In this document: positions 1-8,998 of the stretch, one piece after another
Layout: every line of letters begins with the position of its first letter
Position numbering within the stretch: the first letter of the stretch is position 1
Source of the DNA: Prevotella sp.
Lineage (GTDB): Bacteria > Bacillota_I > Bacilli_A > ML615J-28 > CAG-313
Assembly: GCA_023665755.1 (NCBI GenBank)
Contig: JAMPDF010000007.1
Location: 20,176 to 62,043 of the forward strand
Direction of reading: 5' to 3'
Length of the DNA: 41,868 bases
The notes under the pieces: generated by a model
Database searches by the model: none
Seen by the model: the letters and a program-made list of their open reading frames with translations, nothing else
Told to the model about the DNA's origin: nothing
Program-made: the position numbers and the translations under genes

Positions 1-2247
1 TTCTCCCTCTGTCTCTCCACAGGTTGTACAGGTTTTTGGATTAGTACAGTCTGCCCCTTTCCAAGTATGTCCAAGAGGTTCTCCTTCTATGGTACCACAA
101 ATTAAACACGTCGCTGCAGTATTACATGTTGCCTCTTTCCATTGATGTACTCTACATGTCTCTATTACATCCAATAAAGACGATGATGCACTTACCTCAT
201 TTCTACCATCTGTTACAACGATTTTAAACGAAACACCTAGTGTTTCTACATAGTATGATTTCCAAAGAACTTCAATCACTTCATTTCCTGCTTGAGCAGT
301 TTGAATCAAAGATTCACTACCATTAGCGACCCGATAAACCGAATACGTCATTAAATCATTATCTATATCATTCAATTGAAATTGTAGTGTAATCGATTCA
401 CCCGCAAAAACATATTCTGGTAATTCACCCACAAATGTTATAGTTGGTGCTGTATTCACATGTGCAGTACTAAAATCAATCCTCTTTCCAGGATAAATCG
501 TATTATCTTCGCTAATTGTTGCTATTACATAGGTTTTTTGAGCGCTATAACGTGTTAACTGAAAATAAGGATTGTGAGCTAAATTCAATTGAACTAATCG
601 ATCTGCTGTATAATTTGCACTATCTTTTGCATCTTCTTGATTATCAAATGCATATAATCCATATGCCTTTGCATCTTCTATTTCTTTTAACTTAATTTGA
701 TATTCTAATTCGCTTATTTTTTCTAATTTCTCTACTTCCGCAAGGCCACTTACCTCATGTTGATAGGTATAGTTTGCATATAGCGGTGTTAAAGCATTGG
801 TTTTCCATAAAAATTTCACTACATTGCCAATACCTACTTTTCCTTTTCCTTTGGTCATACTCGTATAATCATACAACGAATATCCGTCTACTCGTTTTTT
901 CTCTGACTGATTATATCGAATTTGATAATTAATTTCAAGAGTATCTCCCCACTCATCTAATTGATAAAGCGGTGTACCAATATACAATTTGACGTTAGAT
1001 TCTTTCATCGCACTACTCCACCATGAAACAATTTCTTGATAACTTGAAGTCATTTCTGTATAGGCTTGGGGAAGAATATAATCTAACCATTCTTCATCTA
1101 CCCATTTTTTGGTATCGGCATATAGATCTGAATAAGAATAATAATTATAACAACTGCCAGACATTCCGCCTTCTGCAGCTCGCTCTGGTGCAGTCGGACA
1201 AGCCTCAGGAGATGGTGCCCATCTTGCTGCAGGACTCACCCCAAAAGCACATGGAGTCTTTTTATTTGCATTTAAATCTCTAATTAATTCACTTAAGGTT
1301 TGAATCAAGCGATTGATATTTTCTCTTCTCCAATCATAGATTGAAAGTTTTCCCCCTGATGATTGATATTTTTGATAATCAGCATAATCAATAATAGGCT
1401 CTGTAGAAAATGATTTTCCTTTAAACTCAGTATTTGTTCCATTAGATGCATATCCTGCCGCATAAGGATAAAAATAATCATCAAAATGAATGCCATCGAT
1501 ATCATAGTTCTCAACTACTTCTCGGATTGTATTTTCCAAATGTTCAATTGTTTCATCGCTTGCTGGATTTAATACATATTTCTTTTCTGTTCCTAAAACA
1601 ACATTGTGTTGTAATGCTTTACCAGTTGCGAATACAGGGTTGTCAATAACACCATAAGTACCATTTTCTCCAGAAGATTTTAATCCTGCAAAATAGTTTT
1701 CTTTAGATTGTTGTAATGCAGCATCATCATAATCTTGCACTTGACGAGTAGTTCCGCTTTGTTGAACATAATCAAAAGTAGAAGATACACTAGCTCGATA
1801 TGGATTCATCCAAGCATGGTATTGCATTCCCCTTTCATGAGTAACCTCAATCATCCACTTTAATGGATCCCAACCTGGGTCTTCTCCATATTCACACATA
1901 TAAGCACTCCATGGATTATATTTTGATGGATAAAAAGCATCATTACATGGTCTAATTTGAAAGATAATTGTATTTAAGTTGTGTGCTTGAGCTGTATCTA
2001 ATATCTTCAAATATCCTTCTTTCCAAGTATTGATGGCGGATTCTGTTTTTCCAATTTGTCTGGGAATGTCTAGATTATAAACTGTTGCAACCCAAACTGC
2101 CCGAAACTCTGTATCAACCTGTTGATAAGGTGACAAATCTTGATATCCCATCCAATTGGCTGCAGACACTGACTTTGTTAAAGAAAATACACCCAACAAC
2201 ATTAGGACTGCAAGTATCAGTTTTTGCATATGTGCTTTTATTTTCAT
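1..2247 (-). CDS. Secreted GHL10-family glycoside hydrolase (partial, C-terminus beyond window)
   Basis: The minus-strand frame stays open for 749 codons from the ATG at 2247 to the window edge, so the C-terminus is missing. AGGAGG lies 8 bases before the ATG. Residues 1-29 form a signal peptide (Lys-rich start, hydrophobic core, SVSA before the predicted cut). Residues from about 40 to 390 match glycosyl-hydrolase-like family 10 (DUF187/PF02638): FRAVWVATV near the start, a DPGWDPLKWMI-type segment, and IDGIHFDDYFYP near residue 250, whose acidic residues are the likely catalytic region. FN3-like and Ig-like modules follow. The last 50 visible residues hold two Cys-rich repeats of the type H-x-W-x(2-3)-A-x-C ... 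C-x-x-C-G-x-x-E-G-E. It probably acts on cell-surface or dietary polysaccharide; the substrate is unknown. It sits 15 bp after the dipeptidase gene, so the two are likely co-transcribed. Frame and family are confident; activity is inferred. Confidence 0.85.
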   Translation of the reverse strand, partial: MKIKAHMQKLILAVLMLLGVFSLTKSVSAANWMGYQDLSPYQQVDTEFRAVWVATVYNLDIPRQIGKTESAINTWKEGYLKILDTAQAHNLNTIIFQIRPCNDAFYPSKYNPWSAYMCEYGEDPGWDPLKWMIEVTHERGMQYHAWMNPYRASVSSTFDYVQQSGTTRQVQDYDDAALQQSKENYFAGLKSSGENGTYGVIDNPVFATGKALQHNVVLGTEKKYVLNPASDETIEHLENTIREVVENYDIDGIHFDDYFYPYAAGYASNGTNTEFKGKSFSTEPIIDYADYQKYQSSGGKLSIYDWRRENINRLIQTLSELIRDLNANKKTPCAFGVSPAARWAPSPEACPTAPERAAEGGMSGSCYNYYSYSDLYADTKKWVDEEWLDYILPQAYTEMTSSYQEIVSWWSSAMKESNVKLYIGTPLYQLDEWGDTLEINYQIRYNQSEKKRVDGYSLYDYTSMTKGKGKVGIGNVVKFLWKTNALTPLYANYTYQHEVSGLAEVEKLEKISELEYQIKLKEIEDAKAYGLYAFDNQEDAKDSANYTADRLVQLNLAHNPYFQLTRYSAQKTYVIATISEDNTIYPGKRIDFSTAHVNTAPTITFVGELPEYVFAGESITLQFQLNDIDNDLMTYSVYRVANGSESLIQTAQAGNEVIEVLWKSYYVETLGVSFKIVVTDGRNEVSASSSLLDVIETCRVHQWKEATCNTAATCLICGTIEGEPLGHTWKGADCTNPKTCTTCGETEGE

Positions 2248-2262
2248 ATTAATATTCCTCCT

Positions 2263-3141
2263 CTATTTTTTGACATTTTGAATAGCATTGAGATAATTTT
2301 TGGAGCCAATCATCTCAATTTCATGTTGTGAAAACTCTCGTTTTTGCAATTGTTGACCAATTTTATAGGCATCTGCATGGCTTCTTAAATCATCTAAATT
2401 AGCATTATCATAATCACTTAGAAAATCCATCATGTCTAATCCAAGCATAACATGGTCTATTCCAACAAAATTCGCTAAATAGATTATTTGGTCAATCAGT
2501 CCATCTATATTTTGTTTATCTAAAGATTTAGAAACAAAATTACGAGCTGAATTCACACCTACATATCCATTAGCCTGTCTCAACTTAATCAATTGATTAT
2601 CTGTTAAATTTCGAATGTGATTACTTATGGTATATGCGTTGGAATGACTTGCCAATAAAATCTTTGGTTTTTCTTCTAACACTTCATAAAAACTTTTGAC
2701 ATTCAAATGAGAAACATCTATCACCATATGATGTTCATTCATATATTGAATCGCTTTCTTCCCCAAAGGTTGTAATCCTCTTGTAGGATTCGCTTTCACT
2801 CCTGTTGCAAAGTCATTGGCCTCATTCCACGTCAAACTTGCATGCCGAACACCTTTTTGGTATAGTTGGTCTAGTTCTTCAATCGTATGTATATTACGTA
2901 ACCCCTCAAGTCCATATAGTACATCGTATTGATTTTGATAGGGCGAAAAACACGTTAACGCAACATCATATGCATATTGAATGTCAAAATCACTATCACT
3001 ATAGACAACCCAAATGCCTCCCACAACATTTCCTTTTTGTAAAGCCCTCTTATGATATTTTTCAAAAACGTTTTGTTCGCCATCTATTGTCCTTTTGTAT
3101 AAATTAAATAGAATATCACTATGTGTATCATATATTTTCAT
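2263..3141 (-). CDS. Membrane dipeptidase (peptidase family M19)
   Basis: This 292-residue protein has the metal-site pattern of renal-dipeptidase-like M19 enzymes: THSD at 6-9 (His7, Asp9), YGLEG with Glu79, DVSH with His145, ASHSN with His166, Arg177, and GLD with Asp236 near the end of the barrel. It should be a zinc enzyme cleaving dipeptides, possibly D-amino-acid-containing ones from cell wall. No signal peptide is visible, so it is probably cytoplasmic. It is shorter than many M19 members (about 310-400). The ATG at 3141 is preceded by AAAGGTGATAAA, a good ribosome site. It is the first gene of a two-gene unit with the GHL10 hydrolase. The substrate is not determined by sequence. Confidence 0.9.
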   Translation of the reverse strand: MKIYDTHSDILFNLYKRTIDGEQNVFEKYHKRALQKGNVVGGIWVVYSDSDFDIQYAYDVALTCFSPYQNQYDVLYGLEGLRNIHTIEELDQLYQKGVRHASLTWNEANDFATGVKANPTRGLQPLGKKAIQYMNEHHMVIDVSHLNVKSFYEVLEEKPKILLASHSNAYTISNHIRNLTDNQLIKLRQANGYVGVNSARNFVSKSLDKQNIDGLIDQIIYLANFVGIDHVMLGLDMMDFLSDYDNANLDDLRSHADAYKIGQQLQKREFSQHEIEMIGSKNYLNAIQNVKK

Positions 3142-3164
3142 TTTATCACCTTTTTCAATATACT

Positions 3165-3193
3165 ATTATACGTTATTTTTATCCTTTTAGCAA
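3165..3193 (-). promoter_or_regulatory. Sigma-A promoter for the dipeptidase-GHL10 unit
   Basis: Reading the minus strand, TTGCTA (3193-3188) and TATAAT (3170-3165) are separated by 17 bases. The promoter lies just past the terminator of the exonuclease gene and about 25 bp before the dipeptidase ATG, so it starts a separate transcript. Confidence 0.7.
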
Positions 3194-3204
3194 CTTGTTT
3201 GAAA

Positions 3205-3236
3205 GTAAAAAATGATAGCAAAATCTGTTATCATTT
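3205..3236 (-). terminator. Rho-independent terminator after the exonuclease gene
   Basis: A 10-bp stem (arms 3211-3220 and 3226-3235, one G-T pair, 5-base loop) is followed on the minus strand by a run of T. It closes the long rimP-to-exonuclease transcript. Confidence 0.8.
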
Positions 3237-3249
3237 CTATTTACCCCTC

Positions 3250-4125
3250 TTATTCTTCAAGCGGTGAATCAGTATTCAATTCTTTTTGAAATAATTTAAA
3301 AATCTCAGATGTAGCAATGGCATCATTTAAAGCATTATGATCTTGTTCAGTTGGACTTGTCGTATGAAAAAAAGAATATGCATTAAATAAGCCTATATCT
3401 GTTTTGATACCATAATAATTTTTAATTACTTGCATCAAGTTCACAAATGACTTTCTTTCTGCTAAACGTTTTACCTTTCGTTGTTGATAAAATGCATCAA
3501 GCATCAAAATATCATTTTTACCCCAAACATAAATAGTAGGTTGGTATAAACATAAAATATCTTTAAATGTACGATAAAAGTGTTGATAATGAGGAGCATT
3601 TTTCATTTGCTCTTCAGATATACCTAAAAACTCAGTTGTTCTTGAATTGATTCCCATATCAAATTTAGGACGAATCAAACCTTCCTCGGCTTGAATAACT
3701 TGTCCATCATGATCTTCTAATAAAAGACCATACTCAATGATTTCTGGAACAAAACCACCGCCATGGAGATATCCATGAGGAGGCATTGTAAACTCTAAAT
3801 CAAGAAAGAGTCGATATCCCTCTTTATTAAACAATTTTTTTACACCTTGTTTAATCACTGAAATATCATAGTAAACCACTGTTTTTCTTGGCAAATGTCT
3901 CAATATTTTGACAAAGTGAATGACTTCATAAGCCATAACATCACCTTGTTTTTTCCTTTCATCACTACATGCAAAATGTACAACAAGTTTTTCATTCAAA
4001 TAAGGTTTGAATCTTTTGAACTGACTTCTGGTTAAATAGAAAAACTCTACTTTATGGCCTACAAGCATTTCAAAAATTCTTGTTTCTTCACTAAAGCCCC
4101 GAATTGTTCCATACATCAGTTGCAC
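3250..4125 (-). CDS. DEDDh-family 3'-5' exonuclease (KapD-like) with an N-terminal extension
   Basis: The C-terminal two thirds of this 291-residue protein is an RNase T/DNA polymerase III epsilon-type exonuclease fold: FLDLEFT (Asp109, Glu111), VWGKNDILMLD (Asp205 or Asp210) and DHNALNDA (His263, Asp268) give the D-E-D-H-D set. The nearest named relative I recognise is KapD, described in Bacillus as a sporulation inhibitor; KapD is about 205 residues, so the first 95 residues here are an extra domain with no motif I know. The substrate could be RNA or DNA. The start is GTG at 4125, with AGAGGTG about 5 bases upstream; the ATG at 4116 is an alternative but is too far from the site. It lies 14 bp after the GerE-like gene, and together they suggest a sporulation link, which is inference. 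Confidence 0.85.
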   Translation of the reverse strand: MQLMYGTIRGFSEETRIFEMLVGHKVEFFYLTRSQFKRFKPYLNEKLVVHFACSDERKKQGDVMAYEVIHFVKILRHLPRKTVVYYDISVIKQGVKKLFNKEGYRLFLDLEFTMPPHGYLHGGGFVPEIIEYGLLLEDHDGQVIQAEEGLIRPKFDMGINSRTTEFLGISEEQMKNAPHYQHFYRTFKDILCLYQPTIYVWGKNDILMLDAFYQQRKVKRLAERKSFVNLMQVIKNYYGIKTDIGLFNAYSFFHTTSPTEQDHNALNDAIATSEIFKLFQKELNTDSPLEE

Positions 4126-4139
4126 ATTCTCACCTCTTT

Positions 4140-4349
4140 CTACAATTGAATTTCTTGCATTTTAATTAATTCTAAGATTGCTTGGCTTCTTCCCTTCACT
4201 CCAAATTTTTGAATGACATTCGATATATGATTACGGACGGTTTTACTACTGATATGTAGTTTTTCTGCAATTTGTTCGGTATCATAATTCTTGATTAATA
4301 ATTCAAAAATTTCTCTTTCCCTAATGGTTAGAAATCGTTTCTTTTGCAT
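4140..4349 (-). CDS. gerE: GerE-like LuxR-type HTH transcription regulator
   Basis: This 69-residue protein is a stand-alone LuxR/GerE helix-turn-helix domain. LTIREREIFELL begins the domain, and SSKTVRNHISNVIQKFGVK is the recognition-helix segment, which from memory is close to Bacillus GerE along its whole length (TKREREVFELL, EKTVRNHISN, GVKGRSQA). GerE (74 residues) is the last mother-cell regulator of coat and germination genes. There is no receiver or ligand domain. The upstream region has only a GGGGAAA-type ribosome site and no clear promoter, so it may be read from the uvrC transcript or from a weak sporulation promoter. The presence of SASP and CotF-like genes at 21-22 kb supports a sporulation role. 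Other short LuxR proteins exist, so the GerE assignment is strong but not certain. Confidence 0.8.
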   Translation of the reverse strand: MQKKRFLTIREREIFELLIKNYDTEQIAEKLHISSKTVRNHISNVIQKFGVKGRSQAILELIKMQEIQL

Positions 4350-4400
4350 AGTTTCCCCACACTTTCATGGTATTTTATGCACTTTTTCTAAAAGTGGTGA

Positions 4401-6200
4401 CTATTCCATATTGAGTTTTTCCAAAATATTTTTTGCCACTTGCTCAGGAAATCCTAATGACTTTAATTTTTCAATTGAAGATTGCTTGATATCTTCAATT
4501 GTTTCAAAATGGGTAAGTAATACTTGTTTTCTTTTAGATCCAATTCCTTCAATTTCATCTAGTGCAGACGTTAAACTATTCTTACTATGCGTTTGTTTGA
4601 AAAACGTAATCGCAAATCGGTGTACTTCATCTTGCATAGATTCTAATAGTAAAAACAAGTCACTCTTTTTATCAATAAACAATTCTTCAAAAGAAGATGT
4701 AATTAATCCTCTTGTTTTGTGTTTGTCATCTTTCAACAAGCCTATCAGATGCACTTTTTCTTCTAATCCCAAAGATTTTAGCACTGTTAAAGCTGCTTTT
4801 ACTTGTGTTTTACCACCATCAACAATGATCAAATGCGGTAATTTCTCTTCTTCAAAAAGCAATCGTTTATAACGCCTTTCGATGACTTCCATCATAGTGT
4901 GATAATCATCAGGTCCATGCACTGTTTTGACTTTATATTTTCGATACTCTTTAGGCACAGGCTTTCCATCTACATATCGCACCATAGCACTAACCGCGCT
5001 TGCTCCTTGAATATTTGAGTTATCAAATAACTCTATTGTTTTAGGATAATCGATATGCAATAAGGTCGCTAATTCTTCTAGGGGTTGTTTCGTTTTAGCT
5101 ATTTCGATTAGTCTCATTTTTTGCAAATTATCAATATTATTTTTTGCATTTTCCATTACATTATCCAACAATTGTTTTTTCATTCCTTTTACAGGAACAG
5201 TTACTTTAGTTGCAAATAGTTCTGATAGAATTTCATATTCTTTTACATAAGGCAAAATGATTTCTTTCGGAATCAAATTATTTGTACCATCATAGAACTG
5301 ATAAATATAAGAAAGAATAGCCTCATCAACATCCCCAATTAAGTCAAAAATTTCACCATTTCTTTCAATGACCTTACCTGTTCGTATATGTAACACTTGG
5401 ATAGCAATCAACCCATCCTTTTGAAAATAGCCAAATACATCTTTTGATGCACCATCATGAAATTCCATCGTTTGTTTTTCCACAATAGCGTCTATCGATT
5501 GAATCAAATCTCGATATTCAATGGCTTGTTCAAATTCTAAGTTTTCTGATGCCTTTTCCATCAATTCAGTAAGACGCTTCGTCATTTCCGTATTACTTCC
5601 GTTCAAAAAACGGGTTGCTCCACGTACATATTCATCATAATCAGACCTGCTACATGTGTTGACACAAGGAGCAAGACATTGGTGTAAATGTGCATATAAA
5701 CATTCTTTTTTAGGAATAGCACGACATTTCCGAAATGGATATACTTTGTTCAAAATTTCAACAATGTCTCGACAAGCTCTCGCATTTGGATAAGGTCCAA
5801 ACAATAATTGATTTTTTTTCTTATTTTCTTTTTTTACATCTCTTGTCATCAAAAGCCTTGGATTAGCTTCATTGGTAATCAAGATATATGGATAAGATTT
5901 ATCGTCCATTAATAAAATATTATATTTGGGACGATTTTGTTTGATGAAATTAGATTCTAATAAAAAGGCCTCTAATTCAGAATGAGTAATGATATATTCA
6001 AAATTCACAACATCTTGAAGCATCCTCGTAGTTTTAGCGTCGTGACTGCCTGTAAAGTAGCTTTTTAACCGATTTTGTAATATCTTAGCCTTACCTACAT
6101 AAATAATTTCTCCAGCTTGATTATACATTTGATAACAGCCTGGTTTTTTAGGTACAAGGGTTAATTTTGTTTTAATATGTTGTAAAATTTCATCTGTCAT
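4401..6200 (-). CDS. uvrC: UvrABC excinuclease subunit C
   Basis: UvrC makes both incisions in nucleotide excision repair after damage recognition by UvrAB. The 599-residue length is normal. An N-terminal GIY-YIG nuclease domain (GCYQMYN ... IIYVGKAK, about 20-40) comes first. A Cys cluster near 150-180 (C-R-A-I, E-C-L-Y, Q-C-L-A-P-C) matches the metal/Fe-S site of UvrC. The UVR motif is near 200-235, an RNase-H-like C-terminal nuclease includes LIIVDGGKTQV, and helix-hairpin-helix repeats (IEGIGSKRKQ, LKSLGFP) end the protein. The ATG at 6200 has no recognisable Shine-Dalgarno, which is unusual here; it lies 29 bp after rbfA and is probably expressed at a lower level from the same transcript. 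Confidence 0.97.
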   Translation of the reverse strand: MTDEILQHIKTKLTLVPKKPGCYQMYNQAGEIIYVGKAKILQNRLKSYFTGSHDAKTTRMLQDVVNFEYIITHSELEAFLLESNFIKQNRPKYNILLMDDKSYPYILITNEANPRLLMTRDVKKENKKKNQLLFGPYPNARACRDIVEILNKVYPFRKCRAIPKKECLYAHLHQCLAPCVNTCSRSDYDEYVRGATRFLNGSNTEMTKRLTELMEKASENLEFEQAIEYRDLIQSIDAIVEKQTMEFHDGASKDVFGYFQKDGLIAIQVLHIRTGKVIERNGEIFDLIGDVDEAILSYIYQFYDGTNNLIPKEIILPYVKEYEILSELFATKVTVPVKGMKKQLLDNVMENAKNNIDNLQKMRLIEIAKTKQPLEELATLLHIDYPKTIELFDNSNIQGASAVSAMVRYVDGKPVPKEYRKYKVKTVHGPDDYHTMMEVIERRYKRLLFEEEKLPHLIIVDGGKTQVKAALTVLKSLGLEEKVHLIGLLKDDKHKTRGLITSSFEELFIDKKSDLFLLLESMQDEVHRFAITFFKQTHSKNSLTSALDEIEGIGSKRKQVLLTHFETIEDIKQSSIEKLKSLGFPEQVAKNILEKLNME

Positions 6201-6229
6201 ACGTTATTGATACTAGTCGCTTGAAATCT

Positions 6230-6565
6230 TTATTTTTTTAATTGATCTAAAATAGCCGAAATATGATTGCCATAAGCGAGTGATTCATCATATTTAAAAC
6301 GCAAATCAGGCGTTTTTCTTAAATCAATTCGGTGAGCAAGTTCACTTCGAATATATCCTTTGGCGTTCTCTAATTCCTTCTTCGTTGATTCGATTTCCGT
6401 ATCTTTACCAAGAATGGTATAATACACTGTAGCAATGGATAAATCTTTCGTTACATTAGTCCCCGTAATGGACACATACTTTAACTTCTCATTGTGACTA
6501 TCAAACAAGATACTCGCAATTTCGCGTTCAATTATTTTCTCTACTCTTTCTACTCGATAAGCCAT
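6230..6565 (-). CDS. rbfA: Ribosome-binding factor A
   Basis: RbfA is a cold-shock-associated factor that binds the 30S subunit during 16S rRNA 5'-end maturation. The 111-residue protein shows the family features: start AYRVERVEKIIEREI, the KH-like core with VSITGTNVTKDLSIATVYYT, and LRKTPDLRFKYDES. It starts 3 bp after the infB stop and depends on weak or coupled initiation. It sits in its usual place behind infB. Confidence 0.96.
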   Translation of the reverse strand: MAYRVERVEKIIEREIASILFDSHNEKLKYVSITGTNVTKDLSIATVYYTILGKDTEIESTKKELENAKGYIRSELAHRIDLRKTPDLRFKYDESLAYGNHISAILDQLKK

Positions 6566-6568
6566 GAT

Positions 6569-8998
6569 TTACTCACTTTCTACTTCTTCCATTACAAAGC
6601 ATTCAATCACATCTCCCACTTTGATATCATTGTAATTTTCAATTGTAATACCACATTCATATCCAGCTTTTACTTCTTTTACATCATCTTTAAAACGACG
6701 GAGTCCTGCCATTTTTCCAGTATAAACAACAATACTATCTCGAATCAAACGTACCCCACTATTTCGAACAATAGTTCCACTTGTAACGTATCCTCCAGCA
6801 ATTGTTCCTACCCGGCTCACTTTAAAGATTTCACGCACTTCAGCTTGACCAGTAATTTTTTCTTCATAGACTGGATCCAGTAGCCCTTTGACTGCTTTTT
6901 CAATATCTTCTTGCAATTTATATATGATATTATACAAACGGATTTCAACCCCTTGTTCTTTCGCCATATCACTAATTTGAGAGGTTGGTCTTACATTAAA
7001 ACCAATAATAATTGCACTAGATGCCACTGCCAAAATAATATCATTATTGGTAATTCCACCCACACGTGCACCAATTACATTGATATTGGTACCTTCAATA
7101 TTGATTTTATTGAGCAATCCTTTGACGGCTTCAATTGAACCTTGTACATCACACTTGATAATCAAATTGAGTGTTTTTTCAGCATTTTCATTTTTAAACA
7201 AATCAGTCAAAGATGCAGCCTTTCCTACACCCTTTTCTTCATTGAATTTATTTTGTGCACGAACTTCTGAAATCTCTCTTGCTTTTTTCTCATCATTTAA
7301 AGCCATAAATTTTTCACCTGCAAAAGGCACTTCTTCAAGACCTGTTACAGAAATAGGTTTAGATGGACCTGCAGATAAAATGGATTTTCCTAATTCATCT
7401 TCCATTGAACGAATTTTTCCATAGGTCGTACCGACTACAATGATATCGCCTACTTTAATGGTTCCATTTTGAACAAGTAGTGTGGCTACAGGACCACGTC
7501 CTTTATCTAGTCTTGCTTCAACTACAGATCCCATACCAAGACGATTTGGATTGGCTTTGTAGTCTTTCAAATCACTAACCAAAATTATCATTTCTAAGAG
7601 TTCATCAACACCTTTACCTGTTAAAGCAGATATCGGAACAAAAATTGTGTCTCCACCCCATTCTTCGGCAACCAAATTATACTCTGTTAATTCTGTTTTG
7701 ATTCTATCTGGGTTGGCACCTACCTTATCCATCTTATTGATGGCCACAATAATAGGTACACCTGCTGCTTGGGCATGCTCAATTGCTTCTTTGGTTTGCG
7801 GCATTACACCATCATCTGCGGCAACAACTAAAATAACAATATCCGTAATTTGTGCACCACGTGCTCTCATTTCTGTGAATGCAGCATGTCCTGGTGTATC
7901 AATAAATGTAATGATTTTACCATTTTTCACTACTTGATATGCCCCAATATGTTGGGTGATACCCCCTGCTTCACCAGTAACAACATGACTTGATCGAATA
8001 GTATCTAACAATGTCGTTTTTCCATGGTCAACATGACCCATAATGGTTACAATAGGTGGACGTCCCACTAAGTCTTCTTCACTATCTTCTACTTCTACTT
8101 CATCAAAGCGAGTCATATCAGTAATCTTTTTATCTTTCAACTCGAAATCATATTCAATGGCAATGAGTTCCACTGTATCTCGGTCTAGTGCTTGTGTTGC
8201 ACTAGCCATAATGCCCATAGAAACGAATAATTTTTTCACCAAATCAGTTACACCCACACTCAAAGCGTCGGCTACTTCCATTACGCTCATACCATTTTCA
8301 TAATAAATGACGTGGTCTTCTTTTTGTTGCTTAGATGGCATATTACTCGTTCTTTTTTCTTTTTTACCGCCACTTTGCTTGTTTTTGTTACTATTCTTCT
8401 TTTTGAATTTAGAATCTCCTGTTGATTCCCCACCTACTTGTTTTTTTCCTTTTGCCCCTCTGGTTTCTCTTGTGAGATTATACTCATCTTCTTCCAAATA
8501 GTCACCATATTTTTCAAGGGTTTTTTCATCAACACGTGGTTGTACAATTTCGTCTTGATAAGACTTTGGTTGAACCACTGGTTTAGGTTGAGTTGAAACA
8601 GTAGATTTAGGTGCTTCTACTTTTGCATGGGGAATTGGATTTGATTTTGTGAATGTACTTTGTTTATTGTTGTTATTTCCTCTTGTATCCTCTTTTGACT
8701 TTTGAGGTTGAGGATGAGACTGTCTTTGTGCTACATTCGGTTTTTGAGAAACAGACTTTGATGATGGAGTCCCTTTATCTGGCCGATTAGAACCAATTCT
8801 TACAGCTGGTTTGGGTGCTGGTTTTGGTTTTGCAATCTTGAATGGATAAGGTACATTGTACATTTTCGCTAATTTCTTCTCCATATCTTTTGACACTTCA
8901 AAATCCTCTGTAATATTCCCCATAATCACATTGGATAGATTTTTAATCAATTCGCTCGTTGATATTTTTAAATTTTCTGCTAGTTCTTTCACTCTCAT
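6569..8998 (-). CDS. infB: Translation initiation factor IF-2
   Basis: IF-2 is the GTPase that brings fMet-tRNA to the 30S subunit and promotes subunit joining. The 809 residues comprise an N-terminal IF2N helix domain, a long basic linker rich in K, Q, P and S (about 60-230), a second IF2N motif, and the G domain starting near residue 315 (GHVDHGKTT, DTPGHAAF, NKMD). Domains II to IV follow, ending with the initiator-tRNA-binding C2 module (GYECGITIENYNDIKVGD). The start ATG overlaps the ylxQ stop by 4 bp (ATGA), indicating translational coupling. The length is typical for Bacillota. Confidence 0.98.
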   Translation of the reverse strand: MRVKELAENLKISTSELIKNLSNVIMGNITEDFEVSKDMEKKLAKMYNVPYPFKIAKPKPAPKPAVRIGSNRPDKGTPSSKSVSQKPNVAQRQSHPQPQKSKEDTRGNNNNKQSTFTKSNPIPHAKVEAPKSTVSTQPKPVVQPKSYQDEIVQPRVDEKTLEKYGDYLEEDEYNLTRETRGAKGKKQVGGESTGDSKFKKKNSNKNKQSGGKKEKRTSNMPSKQQKEDHVIYYENGMSVMEVADALSVGVTDLVKKLFVSMGIMASATQALDRDTVELIAIEYDFELKDKKITDMTRFDEVEVEDSEEDLVGRPPIVTIMGHVDHGKTTLLDTIRSSHVVTGEAGGITQHIGAYQVVKNGKIITFIDTPGHAAFTEMRARGAQITDIVILVVAADDGVMPQTKEAIEHAQAAGVPIIVAINKMDKVGANPDRIKTELTEYNLVAEEWGGDTIFVPISALTGKGVDELLEMIILVSDLKDYKANPNRLGMGSVVEARLDKGRGPVATLLVQNGTIKVGDIIVVGTTYGKIRSMEDELGKSILSAGPSKPISVTGLEEVPFAGEKFMALNDEKKAREISEVRAQNKFNEEKGVGKAASLTDLFKNENAEKTLNLIIKCDVQGSIEAVKGLLNKINIEGTNINVIGARVGGITNNDIILAVASSAIIIGFNVRPTSQISDMAKEQGVEIRLYNIIYKLQEDIEKAVKGLLDPVYEEKITGQAEVREIFKVSRVGTIAGGYVTSGTIVRNSGVRLIRDSIVVYTGKMAGLRRFKDDVKEVKAGYECGITIENYNDIKVGDVIECFVMEEVESE

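Noticed and set aside
1..147. Direct repeats suggestive of a CRISPR array
   Set aside because: They are in-frame coding repeats of a Cys-rich protein domain, with no constant repeat-spacer pattern.
1..2247. Apparent gap filled only by short scattered open frames
   Set aside because: A single minus-strand frame is open across the whole stretch and encodes the GHL10 protein; the short frames are its shadows.
4291..4872. 193-codon plus-strand open frame opposite uvrC
   Set aside because: It is antisense to a highly conserved gene, has no ribosome site and its product is low-complexity Ser/Cys-rich.
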